This document shows, piece after piece, positions 1 through 10,013 of a stretch of DNA of 29,171 nt; the first letter of the stretch is position 1, and the number at the start of each line of letters is the position of its first letter. The notes beneath the pieces are model-generated. The model was given only the letters and a program-made list of their open reading frames with translations, searched no databases and was not told where the DNA came from. Origin of the DNA: Lingula anatina (Eukaryota > Brachiopoda > Lingulata > Lingulida > Lingulidae); the NCBI RefSeq assembly GCF_001039355.2, contig NW_019773992.1:167585-196755 (forward strand), written 5' to 3'. The translations under genes and the position numbers were made by a program.

Positions 1-1783
1 TGCAAGAAAGTCTGCATTCCAGGAGTAAAATGTAAATGGTGTTATAAGAAAATCTGGCGAATCAGAATCCCTTACCCTTGCTGTAAGTGGACAAAGTGCA
101 TGATCGAAGTACCAGATCCCATTTGTGTGGCTGCTAATGTGGTCTGTAAGGGCATCCGGTTGGCAGCATACGCCGCCCTAAAAGTGGCCCAGTTAGCTGT
201 TAAAGCACCTATGGCCGCTATGGATGTTGCTAAGGCCGCTGTGGCAGCAGCGCAGATCGTGGTGGATAAAGCAAGGGTGGTGCTGGACATCGCTGAAGGT
301 GCTTTGGAACTGGCTAAGCTTGCCCTGGAAGGGGTTAAAGCAACCATTGAAGCTGCCAAGGCTGCTCTTGAAGTAGTGAAGTTTGCAGTGAGAGCGGCCT
401 CCAAAGTGTTTGAGCTGATTGTCACTTACGGGCTGCAGTCCATAATAGATGTTAGGCAGTGTGGGTTCCGAGTGGAGCTTTCTACAGTCGATTTACCTAT
501 ATTTGATGTGTCGTGTGAAGTGAATGCATTCCGCCTTGGTTGGAGGACCGTAAGGATAAGGATCAACTTTAAAAATATATTGCAGAGCATACTGGAAGCA
601 GCTAAAGCTACAATTAAAGCACTTCTGAATGCACTTAAAGGTGTCTTCGCTGGACGAAAACGCCGCGAGATAGAGTTTGACGTGAACGCCAAGATGCACA
701 CCTTATATCGGGTAATTCGTCAAACTGGGAGCATCGAAGTAGGCGAACAACTATTAAATGAAACCCTTGACGTAAAAGATGATATTACTGGCTTCAAGAA
801 CAGCACCCATGAGGATCTCAACAACCTTAGTGACGAGAAAAACAGAGTCGATATGTTTGCAGAAAATTGTGACACTTTTAACGAAGCGGAGGGATTTCTG
901 CGTCGCGTCTTTGGTTCCCTTTTAAGTGTTGCAACTGACTCCAAAGCATCGTTAGACAACGTGACGGCCATGTTGGAGACCTTCCCAGATGTTGACACCC
1001 CTCAACTATCGAATGGATCATTAGCGTCTTTCGGGGTTAATGTTACAGTCGGTGAATCTGATTACAATCTCACGGCTGAGGAGATGGAGGCGGCATTTGC
1101 AGAGACTTTGGCGAACATCACGAATGATCCGGAACTTAAAGAGGCTCTGGGGGCATCTACGTTTGCCAAGAGTATGATTCTGGAGGAGACAGAACAAGCA
1201 GCGAAGATGGCGTTTGTGGAATCGTGGATCAGTGTCGCAGAAAATATTACATCATCAACATATCCGCCTGATGTTTGTGCTAACTTCAGAGATTGTGTGC
1301 TGTACGACCTTGGACGTCTATATGATCTTTATGATACCAATCTACAGTTAACTGGTGTCGAAAGCATCAAGGGCTATCTTCCCGCTCTGGAGAACTCAAT
1401 CCTGGCACTTGTGAACAGCGAGGAAGACATAGACATCAATGAGGCTTATCAATATAGCCGAAAAATCATGGATCTTCTTGATAATATCAGGCTTCATGAC
1501 GTATTCTGTAAAACCGCACCGCAAATCATTGCAGGACCCAGAAACACCACTGTTTCGACTGGAGAGTCCGTGCAGTTCACATGCGAAGCGACTGGTGATC
1601 CCACACCGGACTACTCCTGGTTTAAGGATGGAGAGGCGCTGGGAATAACCTCGAAGACCTTGCGCTTGGAATCGGTGTCAGATTCGGATGCGGGATCATA
1701 CTCGTGCCGAGCTGAAAACTACATCGCAGGCGTTGACTCAGAATCTGGATATTTGACAGTTATCAATGTTGGTAAGAAAGTCA

Positions 1784-1815
<32 letters not shown>

Positions 1816-2206
1816 TGAATTGCTTTGGGCTTAATTGCCTCATTAAACCTTTATTGCCTCATAAAACATCAAGGCAAAATACAAGCAGCAAGACGAATGC
1901 AGACAACAAGATTCAAGCTTGCGTCCAAAAACTTAAGCTTTTATACCTGTATGAAAATGTACATTTCAACAATTTTGAAGAAATTATATGCTTTCTCTTT
2001 TTCCAGTAATTGCATGCCCGACTGCTTTTGCCAAGGTGGCCCACCCCTTCGACTGTGGGAAGTTTGTGGTGTGTGTGTGGTCAAGGCCCGTGGTCATGAC
2101 CTGCCCCCGTAGCCAAGCCGGACAGCTGGTGTGGGACCAGAGCCTATTGACCTGCAACTACGTCCGTAACGTACCGCGGTGTCAACATGACCAGCTCGGC
2201 GAGTAA
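1..2206 (+). CDS. Secreted/surface Ig + chitin-binding protein, 3' end (exons 1-1771 and 2007-2206)
   Basis: The frame is open from base 1 with no start, so the 5' part lies outside the window. Numbering from base 1, residues 1-50 are Cys-rich and basic. About 40-140 is an Ala/Val/Lys-rich amphipathic helix. Residues 219-222 are RKRR, a furin-type site. Then follows an acidic helical stretch with many N-glycosylation sequons (NET, NST, NVT, NGS, NLT, NIT). An I-set Ig domain lies at 1516-1771: Cys in FTCEA, Trp in YSWFKDG, Cys in the DAGSYSC motif. Donor GTAAGA at 1772 and acceptor TTTTTCCAG ending at 2006 give a phase-1 intron that keeps the frame. Exon 2 encodes one six-Cys chitin-binding type 2 (peritrophin-A/CBM14) domain with the CGKFVVC core, then a stop at 2204-2206. 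Extracellular location and chitin or mucus binding are inferred. The helical part is not a family I recognise. Ig plus C-terminal chitin-binding recalls VCBPs, but those carry V-type Ig domains. Confidence 0.85.
1772..2006 (+). other. Phase-1 intron with (CT)n tract
   Basis: GT-AG intron of 235 bases between the Ig exon and the chitin-binding exon. It starts GTAAGAAAGT, holds a CT dinucleotide run at about 1785-1813, and ends in a pyrimidine-rich acceptor. A phase-1 junction between two extracellular domains fits exon shuffling. Confidence 0.85.
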
Positions 2207-2686
2207 ATCACGCCTGTATCACGTAAACACCATATTGTTATCACGTGATGATATTGTGAAAATGACAAACCATGCTGATTTTTTTAAAGTGTGTTCTTAT
2301 TGAGATGCTGTTGCTATGAATTTTTTCAAGCACTCCAACACGATATAATATGCCCCTTTTTCACAGTTATTCAGAAAATCTTTTATTGCTGGTCTGGTCC
2401 GAACTAACGCTTAGTAGACTGCCCCATATGAAATATTATAATTATAATTATTATCATTATTATTAAACTTATGAAATAATTAAAACATCTGACTACTCAT
2501 ACACACATATATACACTAACAAACACACGTATATTACCATGATAAAGGTGACTTTATTGGTTGAAAAAAAAAAAAAAGATCCTCGAGCGACTTTCGATAT
2601 TTACCACTTCATAGGACATTTGTATTCATATATATAACAGTGTTAAATATAATGCCTTCTTGCATGTATAGATAAAATAGTAGCCT

Positions 2687-2692
2687 AATAAA
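2687..2692 (+). terminator. Likely poly(A) signal of the Ig/chitin-binding gene
   Basis: First clear AATAAA on the plus strand after the stop at 2206, about 480 bases downstream, in AT-rich DNA. The 3' UTR would then be roughly 2207-2710. No transcript evidence is available. Confidence 0.5.
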
Positions 2693-2835
2693 AATTTATG
2701 GAAATAAGTATTTTCAGAGTGCGATGCGACTTGATCAAGGCGATTGGAGTATACAATTATGTACCTTCAGTGCTTCGTTTTAAACCCTTTTTTTATCGTC
2801 TTATATTCCAATAGCATACCAATTCCCTGCCGTGT

Positions 2836-2894
2836 GCCCCCCCCCCTTTGAACGCCTCTGGACCCCTTTATCAAAAATCCTGGATCCGTGCCTG
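2836..2894 (-). mobile_element. Solo end of a hAT-type element
   Basis: Read on the minus strand from 2894, the end begins CAGGCACGGATCCAGGATTT and runs through GGGGTCC into a G-run (the C-run on +). This is the typical terminus of hAT nonautonomous elements and resembles the ends of the element at 24084-24331. No opposite end was found nearby, so it is treated as a fragment. Confidence 0.5.
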
Positions 2895-2964
2895 TATATC
2901 CCAGAGTAATTAATAATCGCTCAAGACAGACACCCAACAGTACAAATGTTTAACAAGTATACAG

Positions 2965-3806
2965 AAATCCTCAAATCCGTGCATACGGTTGTGAAAGAGG
3001 TTTTAGATCACATATATTGTAACAATTGGGGTCAGTGAGGCTAGCAGGCCGCTATAAAAATCATTAGATGTAATGTAAATACTGGCCAAACAATAGTCTG
3101 CTTTGTATAACCTGGTTCTATTTTCTTTTTTAATTACTTTTCACTAAATCCTACAGTACCTAAAACTATCATTGGTCAAAAAGGTTGTCCCACCAACAGT
3201 TTTATGTGCTTTTATTTATAGATGACCACATCACCGGATTTAATTGCTATGAATGGTGATTTTCATTCCAGATTCCATTACTAACATGATTAGTGGTACA
3301 GAAAATACAAACTAGCGGCGAAGATATCAATATTTATACCACTTATTCACTTTTATTGCATGTATCCCCTCAAATCTGATGTTCCACTGTCATTTCCACA
3401 TTAAATTGAAAAGACACCACCAAACGTCACCAAATTTACTCATATTTAGCATTTGGGTATGGTCGCTTAAGGTCACGTGCATGTCTGTTAGCGTTTGTGT
3501 TTACTGTGTAATATAATTACCTCCTGTAGACGGTGCTGCTGCCTTCAACAAGGAAAACCATTCTGTTTTGTTGGATATCCTAAAATGCTTGGCGGAATTG
3601 GTCCTGACTATTTGGAGTTTGGTTCTCCTCTGGACTGTTTGGTTCACTGGCGAATTCAATTAAAGGACTGATGTCACAATGGCATCAAATAGATTTTTAA
3701 AAGTTACTGATACAAAACACGATTTTAATTCTTATTTCCATGCATCAGTCATAAAAATAAATATTTCATATTAAATGGCAATTCTGTAGATAGTAATGAA
3801 ATGATA
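2965..3806. other. UGT 3' flank, no other gene
   Basis: No coding sequence recognised. Minus-strand poly(A) signals (TTTATT on +) occur near 3213 and 3352 and could end the UGT transcript. A block at about 3165-3440 (starting near ATTGGTCAAAAAGG) occurs three times in the window: here, at 19485-19745 and at 20553-20730. Confidence 0.6.
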
Positions 3807-5801
3807 TCATTGTTTCTTCTTGTCGCCGCCTGTTGCTGGATTCTGATCACACTTCCTCCTGCATGCTCTACAAAGAATCTTGATGCAATAGACACCTAAG
3901 ACGACCACACTTAAAAGAAAACCTATGACGTCGAGGCTATAGAAAATGTACCATGGCAACTGTGCCCCCGGTGACTGTAAATGTGAGCCCCCGAACCTGA
4001 CCACGTGTTCAATCCAGTAGACCGCCTGATCCACGAGACTCATGGGATAGTCCCGTAATATCCGGGCATATCTTTTGGTGTTGCTCTGATATGTGGAATT
4101 TGAGGCCAAAATGTTGATATTTTCCAGGAGCTCGCCAGGAGAGAACGTTGCAACGGACATCTTTATAGCCAACCCTCTCTTAACGAGTCGCTCAGCGTTG
4201 TGGGGCTGATCTCCGGCGATTGGCATTGCCAATACTGGGACGCCGTTAAATAGCGCTTCGTACGAACCGGCGTTGCCACAGTGGGACAGGAATACTTTCA
4301 CGCTCTCATGCGCCAGAAGATCGCTTTGTGGTAACCAAGACATCAGTTTGATATTGGGCGGTATTTCCCCCAAGTCTTCTCCACTGTAACGCCATACGAC
4401 TCCATATTTCAGCTTGCTGAACACACCCAGGAATCTTTTGCTGATTTCTGTAGGCAAATACTTTACGACAGAGCCAAACGAAACTACCAGTACTCCCTGG
4501 GATTTGAATTTCTGTACAAACGCTTCCAGATGGTCTGGCAAAGCCGCAGGTTGCTTCACACCCATTCCGCCAAGTAGGATCACATTTGGAAGGGTAGGGA
4601 TCGGTTCTAGGGCAGGATTCACGCTTATCACCAGCCAAAGTATACTATCTCTGAGAAATTCGTTAAATGTTTTAAATGGTTTATGGGGCACGTGCCTATG
4701 CACCAACTCCGCAGGTATTGAAGGTGTAAATATAAAGTTAGAAACCAGTGTGATGACAAAGTTCTGAACACGTTCCATGAAGTCCATGTGTTCAGTGAAG
4801 GTTGTGAACAAAGAGGGGATAACAGATGGGAGAAGAGGCAACCCCGCCTGACCTAGTAACGAGGTGAATGACGTAATACTGATTACAGGCAAGTCCAGTT
4901 TGTACGGCAGAATCTGGCAGTTGGCCAGAAATGGATACGCCCCTATCACCGCCACGTCAAACTTGAGCGACGAAAGTTTTGCGAATAGTTCCTGGTCCTC
5001 CAACATTTCTGCACATTGGGACGTGAAAAACTCGGACGCAGTTCTTACCAACCGGAAATTGGTCACCATATCGCCGTCACTTTGTATCATATCTTTGACG
5101 TCATTCCTCTGAAATTCCTCCGAACCCAGAATGTACTCTTTGTCCGTTTTGAATGTCAGGTAATTGACACTGCCGTCCTTGGTGGAGTCGGGGATGGGGA
5201 AATTTGAGCCGACAATGACGTAAACTTGGTGTCCGCGTTTGTGCAGTTCTTTGGCCAGGTTATGGAAGACCAAAGTGACACTCTTGCCTATGCCTGGCAT
5301 TGCTAGGAATCTGAAATGTACACAGTAAATACTTCTTTAAAATCACTAAATTCACAAATACCACCAAATATAATATTGTAGGTATACAGTGTAGGACGAA
5401 TAAGTTTTAAGATTCTACTTTTTCATACAAAAACATATGTATAGACCCATGAAACGCACCATATAAGCGGGAGGCACGTGACATATCGTGCATCAGCAAA
5501 ATGGGTTGTATCAACAGTATTAGGTTAAACAGAAAACAGTTCACCTCCAATCATATCTCCATTTCTGTTTGAAAAAAATTATAGTATCTTATGAAATCTA
5601 TCCAATCTAAACCTTTCGTTAGCTTAATATTTTAATGACATGGTGACTTTTCCTAATCGTTGCAAAAGATAAGCAGAACATAAGAAAAATATCGCTTAAT
5701 TCTAATGACCTTGCACAGGAACAGGGTGCCACGTGACTCAGCGTCCAGAGACTGAGAAGGACGAGTAGCGACACAACTGGCGTCCTCACTGGTGACATCA
5801 T
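3807..5801 (-). CDS. UDP-glycosyltransferase, copy A, intact (exons 5801-5710 and 5310-3807)
   Basis: Two-exon gene of 531 aa. Exon 1 (92 bases) starts MMSPVRTP, encodes the signal peptide and ends in AG with donor GTCATT. The exon 2 acceptor is TACATTTCAG at 5311. The joined phase-2 codon gives ...CSCARFLAMPGIGKS. The C-terminal half has the UGT donor signature: WLPQ at 356-359, H374 in SHCG, E382, and the DQ pair at 398-399. A membrane span lies at about 486-508, followed by a short basic tail ending KKKQ, a KKXX-type ER retrieval signal. This predicts a luminal ER enzyme moving sugar from a UDP-sugar to small lipophilic acceptors. Oddly, the catalytic His of the SHY/GSH motif is Val42 and the partner Asp of the FDVxxxD motif is Gly154. 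Length is normal for the family. The donor GTCATT is weaker than GTAATT in copy B. Acceptor and donor sugar are unknown. Confidence 0.9.
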
Positions 5802-6953
5802 GTTGATCTTTCCAGTCCAGTTCTGACGGCTTGACTTGGTCGAACATGCGATTTGGACTCCGTACAACCTTTTCACAGGTCATATATATTAGTAGTGCCA
5901 GGCTAGAACCAACAGACCACTCCGAGGGTAGGGGTGGTCAAAAGTCTACCTGTTTAAGCAGGGAGTCCGTCTTCCCGGGAAAGAAAGTCATAAACTGCTC
6001 CCGCTTACCGGCGTTAATCACAAAATGAACGTTGTCACTGCCAGTTGATAGTACATACATGAGATACTGTAAAGGTCAAGTGCTGATACCCAAATTAAGG
6101 TACACATGTACTTGCAGCAACAATCCAACGCCTTGTTGGACTAAGCTTTGCCTTAACCGAAAGGCACTGACTGAGGACGTCTCAACGCTGCTGAATGTCG
6201 TAATACCCCGTTGTGGGTCTTATCATGCACTGAGGTAACTGAAGCCGTCAAAACCGGATTGAGAGCACCTTTTAAGTTCAGTTTAAGCAAACGCTACACT
6301 ATTATAACCCCTGGAGTGTTTGTTCCATATAATGGCCTTTGTAAGTTAAGTAAGCCTACAGTTCGGCGACAATATTTGTATTTCGCAATGTGCCAGTTGT
6401 GATACAGGTAGAATTTAGGTCATGGCCTATATATGATAACAAGTGATTATGTCAAGGCTCTGTACCCTCGAAGAGAGCAAAAACGAATTGTCTGTCGAAT
6501 TCGATAGGTATTACCCACACCGAAGCGAAAAGTCGGTGTACTCGAAGTTTACAGAATTATAATTTCTGTGCATGTGTTAAAGCTATTTCGTAAAACTAGA
6601 AGAGCTAGCAATCTGTAAAATTTCATTAAAACCCTTAGAGTCCAACACATATACATTAAGACGCTGACAGATAGACAAATTAGCCAAGTAAAGGCAAAAT
6701 GAAAAATTAAAAGAAAGAAAGGAAGCATTAAAGATATTTTTAAAAAAGATCAAGAAAAGACTGAAAGAGACAGCCATATTGGACATTTAAAGACGTTTAC
6801 AGAAAAAAAGTAGATTGGCCCTGCACCGCCTGTTTGAGAAAGCCCAGGTTGAGCAATGTCACCGCTTTTGAATAAATTTCTTGTCATTTTTGTAATGCTC
6901 CTCCTAGACGGACAGACGCCACGCCGGCAAATATACAACTACCAAATAGCAAA

Positions 6954-6992
<39 letters not shown>

Positions 6993-7718
6993 GTAAATGA
7001 ATAAATAAATAAATAATGTTAAAATAAAAAAATGACATAGTAATCCGAGCTAAACAGACCAATGTGTTCACACCAACATATCACACCAATATTCCCATCT
7101 TGAAATGAAGTTTGACTAGCTACATGTAAATCATAGTTCTACACCGTACCAAAGGGCACTGTTTGATCCCCAGAAAAAAATCTAGGGGCCCTGTTGTGAA
7201 CCCCACGCCAAATGGGCGTGGTCGGCTTTGCAACCGCCCCAGCGTTAGAGTAGTCTTTCTCGACCTTATGAGTTAGGATGATTTCGGAAATGCTTTCATA
7301 ATCAGTTAAAAAAAATAGAAATATCTCATCACCGCGCCAGTGAAGTCCACACGGTTGGGCTAATTAACCTCTTTCATCGCAACGTTATATGCAGTTGTAA
7401 ACACATTTGTCACCACATATAATGAAATATTCTTGTATTTCCTAGTTATCAGTGCATTTGGATGGCTCATTTCAATTACCAATTGCACTAAACAACACCA
7501 TGTTGCATTTTAGGGGCGAAATATGTAAGCAATTATCTCTTTCCAACTTTGAAACAATGCATTTATCCAGGCAAAATTAATTTTAACGTTCAGCCTAGCA
7601 TTTCCTTTCAGATTGAACATTCAGACAAATACTTTTAACATTTTATATATCATTTGTACCTATTTGTCTAGATAGGGGATAGTTTTAACCGTTCTCAATT
7701 ACGAAAAGTTACGACAGC
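5802..7718. other. Shared upstream region between divergent genes
   Basis: No coding sequence recognised. It separates the UGT (-) from the small-peptide gene start (+) and matches 23057-25187 in copy B with many gaps. Contents: a TAAA microsatellite at 6950-7016, a segment at about 7075-7240 related to the inside of the hAT-like element at 24084-24331 but at a different site, and the well-kept 7320-7718 block just upstream of the TATA box. Confidence 0.6.
6950..7016. repeat. (TAAA)n microsatellite
   Basis: Uninterrupted or nearly uninterrupted TAAA/AAAT tetranucleotide run. The same repeat sits at the equivalent place in copy B (24421-24462), so it predates the duplication, though lengths differ. 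Confidence 0.95.
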
Positions 7719-7726
7719 TATAAAAA
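7719..7726 (+). promoter_or_regulatory. TATA box of the small-peptide pseudogene
   Basis: TATAAAAA within GCTATAAAAAGCTC, the same context as 25188-25195 in copy B. It lies 130 bases before the ATG at 7849. Sequence between TATA and ATG is strongly alike in the two copies. Confidence 0.7.
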
Positions 7727-7848
7727 GCTCCGTCGAAGGTCGGATATCACCGCCAGTAGACAGTCGTCTAACTACGTCTAAAGTCGTCTAAAGCGCTGCT
7801 ACTAAGTTCTATCTCACTACGTTGAGTACCCGTCGCCTAACCTCCAGG

Positions 7849-7915
7849 ATGAACTCCAAGATCTAGTCCGCACTGACCGTAGACTGTTGCTAGTGTTTCT
7901 GCCATATGTGTGAAT

Positions 7916-7916
<1 letters not shown>
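7849..7916 (+). pseudogene. Broken start of small secreted-peptide gene, copy A
   Basis: Counterpart of the open gene at 25318. The copy begins MNSKI and then has TAG where copy B has TGG (codon 6); a second in-frame TAG follows at codon 15. After SALTV the match to copy B decays. The sequence stops at the T32 tract at 7917, so the Cys-rich mature region is absent. Promoter and 5' leader are still recognisable. It is a pseudogene fragment truncated by the repeat inserted at 7917. Confidence 0.85.
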
Positions 7917-7949
<33 letters not shown>

Positions 7950-8763
7950 TAATGGTACAAGTTATAGAAACTTTATTGATTGAATCACTCAGTTAAAAGA
8001 TTCTCAATCCCCTATTTACTTCCTTACGCTGATAACACTTATTAATTACATGTATTACTCAGGCTACCCAGTGACTGGCCTACTGTCAAATGGTTTTGAT
8101 GCAATCCCTGAAAAGTCTTTTTTCTTCTTGACCCTTCATAAACTGCTCAAGGTAGAGGAAAATATGTCGTCTGTTTATGACCTGAAGCTGACTCGACCAT
8201 AGCAACTGTGAGATCATTAGCAATACACATTGTGTATTGGCTGGTGATCGAAGTAATGGTATTGTGTTTACTTTTATAAGCTCAGGTTATAGAAATACAA
8301 CAATGGATCAGATATATGCAGTTTTTTCTCGGTTTGTGTTAAATAAAAATCCATACTTTTAATTGTGTTTTTTGCTAAAGTTTTCTTGTCTATAATTTTT
8401 ATATATATAAAAAATAGCATGTTTTTAACGTGATGCTTGCAATACGCAGTGTGTAGTATTTACTCTCTTTTAGTGAATACATCGACTGTTCATTCCTAAG
8501 CTGCTCTCATTAAAGTAAAAAGCAGATTAAAAAGAATAAAGCGGTATTTTGTTTGCTGACTCAGCCGTTTTGTGTTTGCTCTAAGCTAAGGTTGAAGAAA
8601 TAAGTTAAACACAGCATGGAAGAATGATTTCTGTTCTGCTGTGTGTGGAAGAATACACCTAGTGTGCCTCTGTTCAGGTGACAGGTGCTTCGTGTATGCT
8701 TTTAAATGGAAATATTTAATTGAACACAGTGTGCCTCTTGATACCAGAAATATTTGAAAGCAG
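7917..8763 (-). repeat. Dispersed repeat, left copy, with poly(A)-like end
   Basis: Homologous, in the same orientation, to 12218-12943 plus 15363-15479. On the minus strand it ends in AATAAA (7977-7972), then 23 bases, then A32 (7948-7917). That is the layout of a retroposed polyadenylated transcript. It sits inside the broken peptide gene of copy A. The right boundary is where similarity to the second copy stops, near GAAAGCAG. No clear target duplication was found. An alternative is that this is the upstream flank of a lost TRIM paralogue joined here by rearrangement. Confidence 0.7.
8446..8610. promoter_or_regulatory. Best-conserved block of the repeat, with Maf-type site
   Basis: This ~165 base block matches 12743-12909 almost without change while the rest of the repeat pair has diverged with many indels. 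It contains TGCTGACTCAGCC (8554-8566), one base off the Maf recognition element TGCTGACTCAGCA. A regulatory or 5' leader role is inference. Confidence 0.35.
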
Positions 8764-10013
8764 GCAATTGCTAATGTCAATTTTAAGCGCTGTAGAGCCC
8801 CATTTTGAAACTGCAACGCATTTTGCAACCAGGATTTTTTCTAAGTCCCTGAAACAGTTTAAAGTACGAAACAGGTAGAATTGGAGTGGGGACGCGTTTG
8901 TTTCGACAAGGTACGCCGAAACTGGTCGGGCTGTCCCAGGGGCGGGGAAATTTTAACTTATTTCTCATTGTTTTTTCTTAACCATTAGAGTTAGGAAGTT
9001 GAAACGTCAGGGAATAACAAATATGTTGTTAGGCATGTGCATGGGCAATTATTAATTTGTAAATTGGGATGTGACCGTCCCTAGGGGTGGTTGATTGTAC
9101 TTTTTACTTCGTATTTATATCCTATCTACCCTTATTTCTTCAGAATTAGGAAATAAAAATGTTGGTGATCTCATTTTCTGTATCTGGCTAATTATAAAGG
9201 TTTTAAATAGCCATAACACTTTTAGCAAAATCAAATCCAGTCCAATTTAAATTTTAAAAAGTTTAAATTTTAAAAGAGTTTTAGAATAGAAAGCAGTCTT
9301 TGTACGTTGTGCTGATAATTGCGAATGATGTTAGCTATATTGTAGTTTGTCCCAGAGTCCAAAGCATGCGTGGATCTGTTTTCGTTTGAGCGGAAGTTGG
9401 ACTCCACCATCATGAGAAAAAGGCTGGATATACTAAGTTTAAGAGGCATTGAAAAGACCCATGGAGGTACTGATAAACTGCATTTATTTGCTACATGAAG
9501 GCACTTTGCATAACCAACAAGAAATGTTAAATATCATTTAAAAGCACAACGAGCCTTGAGCAAGTCACAACTTTGGATCATCATAACTCTGAAAACAGCT
9601 CAGACATCAATCTAAGGTTCTTTTAAAGCTCCTATAATATCTATAAAATATGTGAACATCAGAAATATCTTGACGAAGGGTATCCTCACTTGGTTAGTTG
9701 TTATGCAATCACCCAGCTCTCTTTATTACGATATATTTGGGTTTTATATTTACTACATAAACACACCGATGTACTGCATAACTTTCTTTATTTCTTACAA
9801 AAAGGTACCAAAAAAGTGCATCGCCCTCTTGATAACTGTATTTTGTACATGACGGTACCGATATTAGGCATGGCTTTTCTTGTAACTCGGTTTGTTGAAC
9901 AAACACTGCACAGTCTTAGAGGAAACTACGAAGAAAAGAGCACAGTGAGTCAAAATGGGACTCCCACACGCAATTTGTGTTATATTTTTAACTGTGCACC
10001 GTGTGATCAGTAG
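8764..10013. other. 3' side of the TRIM gene, no other gene
   Basis: No convincing coding sequence on either strand; the short open frames have no recognisable domains. Minus-strand AATAAA signals (TTTATT on +) at 9787-9792 and 9722-9727 lie 220-290 bases beyond the TRIM stop and are good candidates for its poly(A) signal. Confidence 0.6.

Larger units (their letters stand above)
2207..2964. other. 3' UTR and AT-rich intergenic DNA
   Basis: No coding sequence seen. It contains ATT/ATTATA-rich simple sequence near 2435-2470, an A-run near 2565-2578, the poly(A) signal at 2687 and a hAT-type transposon end at 2836-2894. Confidence 0.6.
2965..7916. repeat. Segmental duplication, copy A
   Basis: Most of this interval has a recognisable counterpart, in the same orientation, at about 20360-25380. 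Matching parts are: the 3' flank of the UGT (2970-3806 with 20360-20920), the UGT itself (3807-5801 with 20921-23056), its upstream region, the TAAA microsatellite (6950-7016 with 24421-24462), the block starting ATATCTCATCACC (7322 with 24729), and the promoter and start of the small-peptide gene (7719-7870 with 25188-25340). The offset of the UGT start codons is 17,255 bases. Indels and independent transposon insertions differ between copies. Copy A has about 275 bases (near 3385-3660) that copy B lacks. Confidence 0.9.

Noticed and set aside
4306-4638. Alternate-frame ORFs over both UGT copies (also 4414-4767, 21424-21756, 21532-21885)
   Set aside because: They lie wholly within the UGT exon in other frames and are present in both copies only because the DNA is duplicated.
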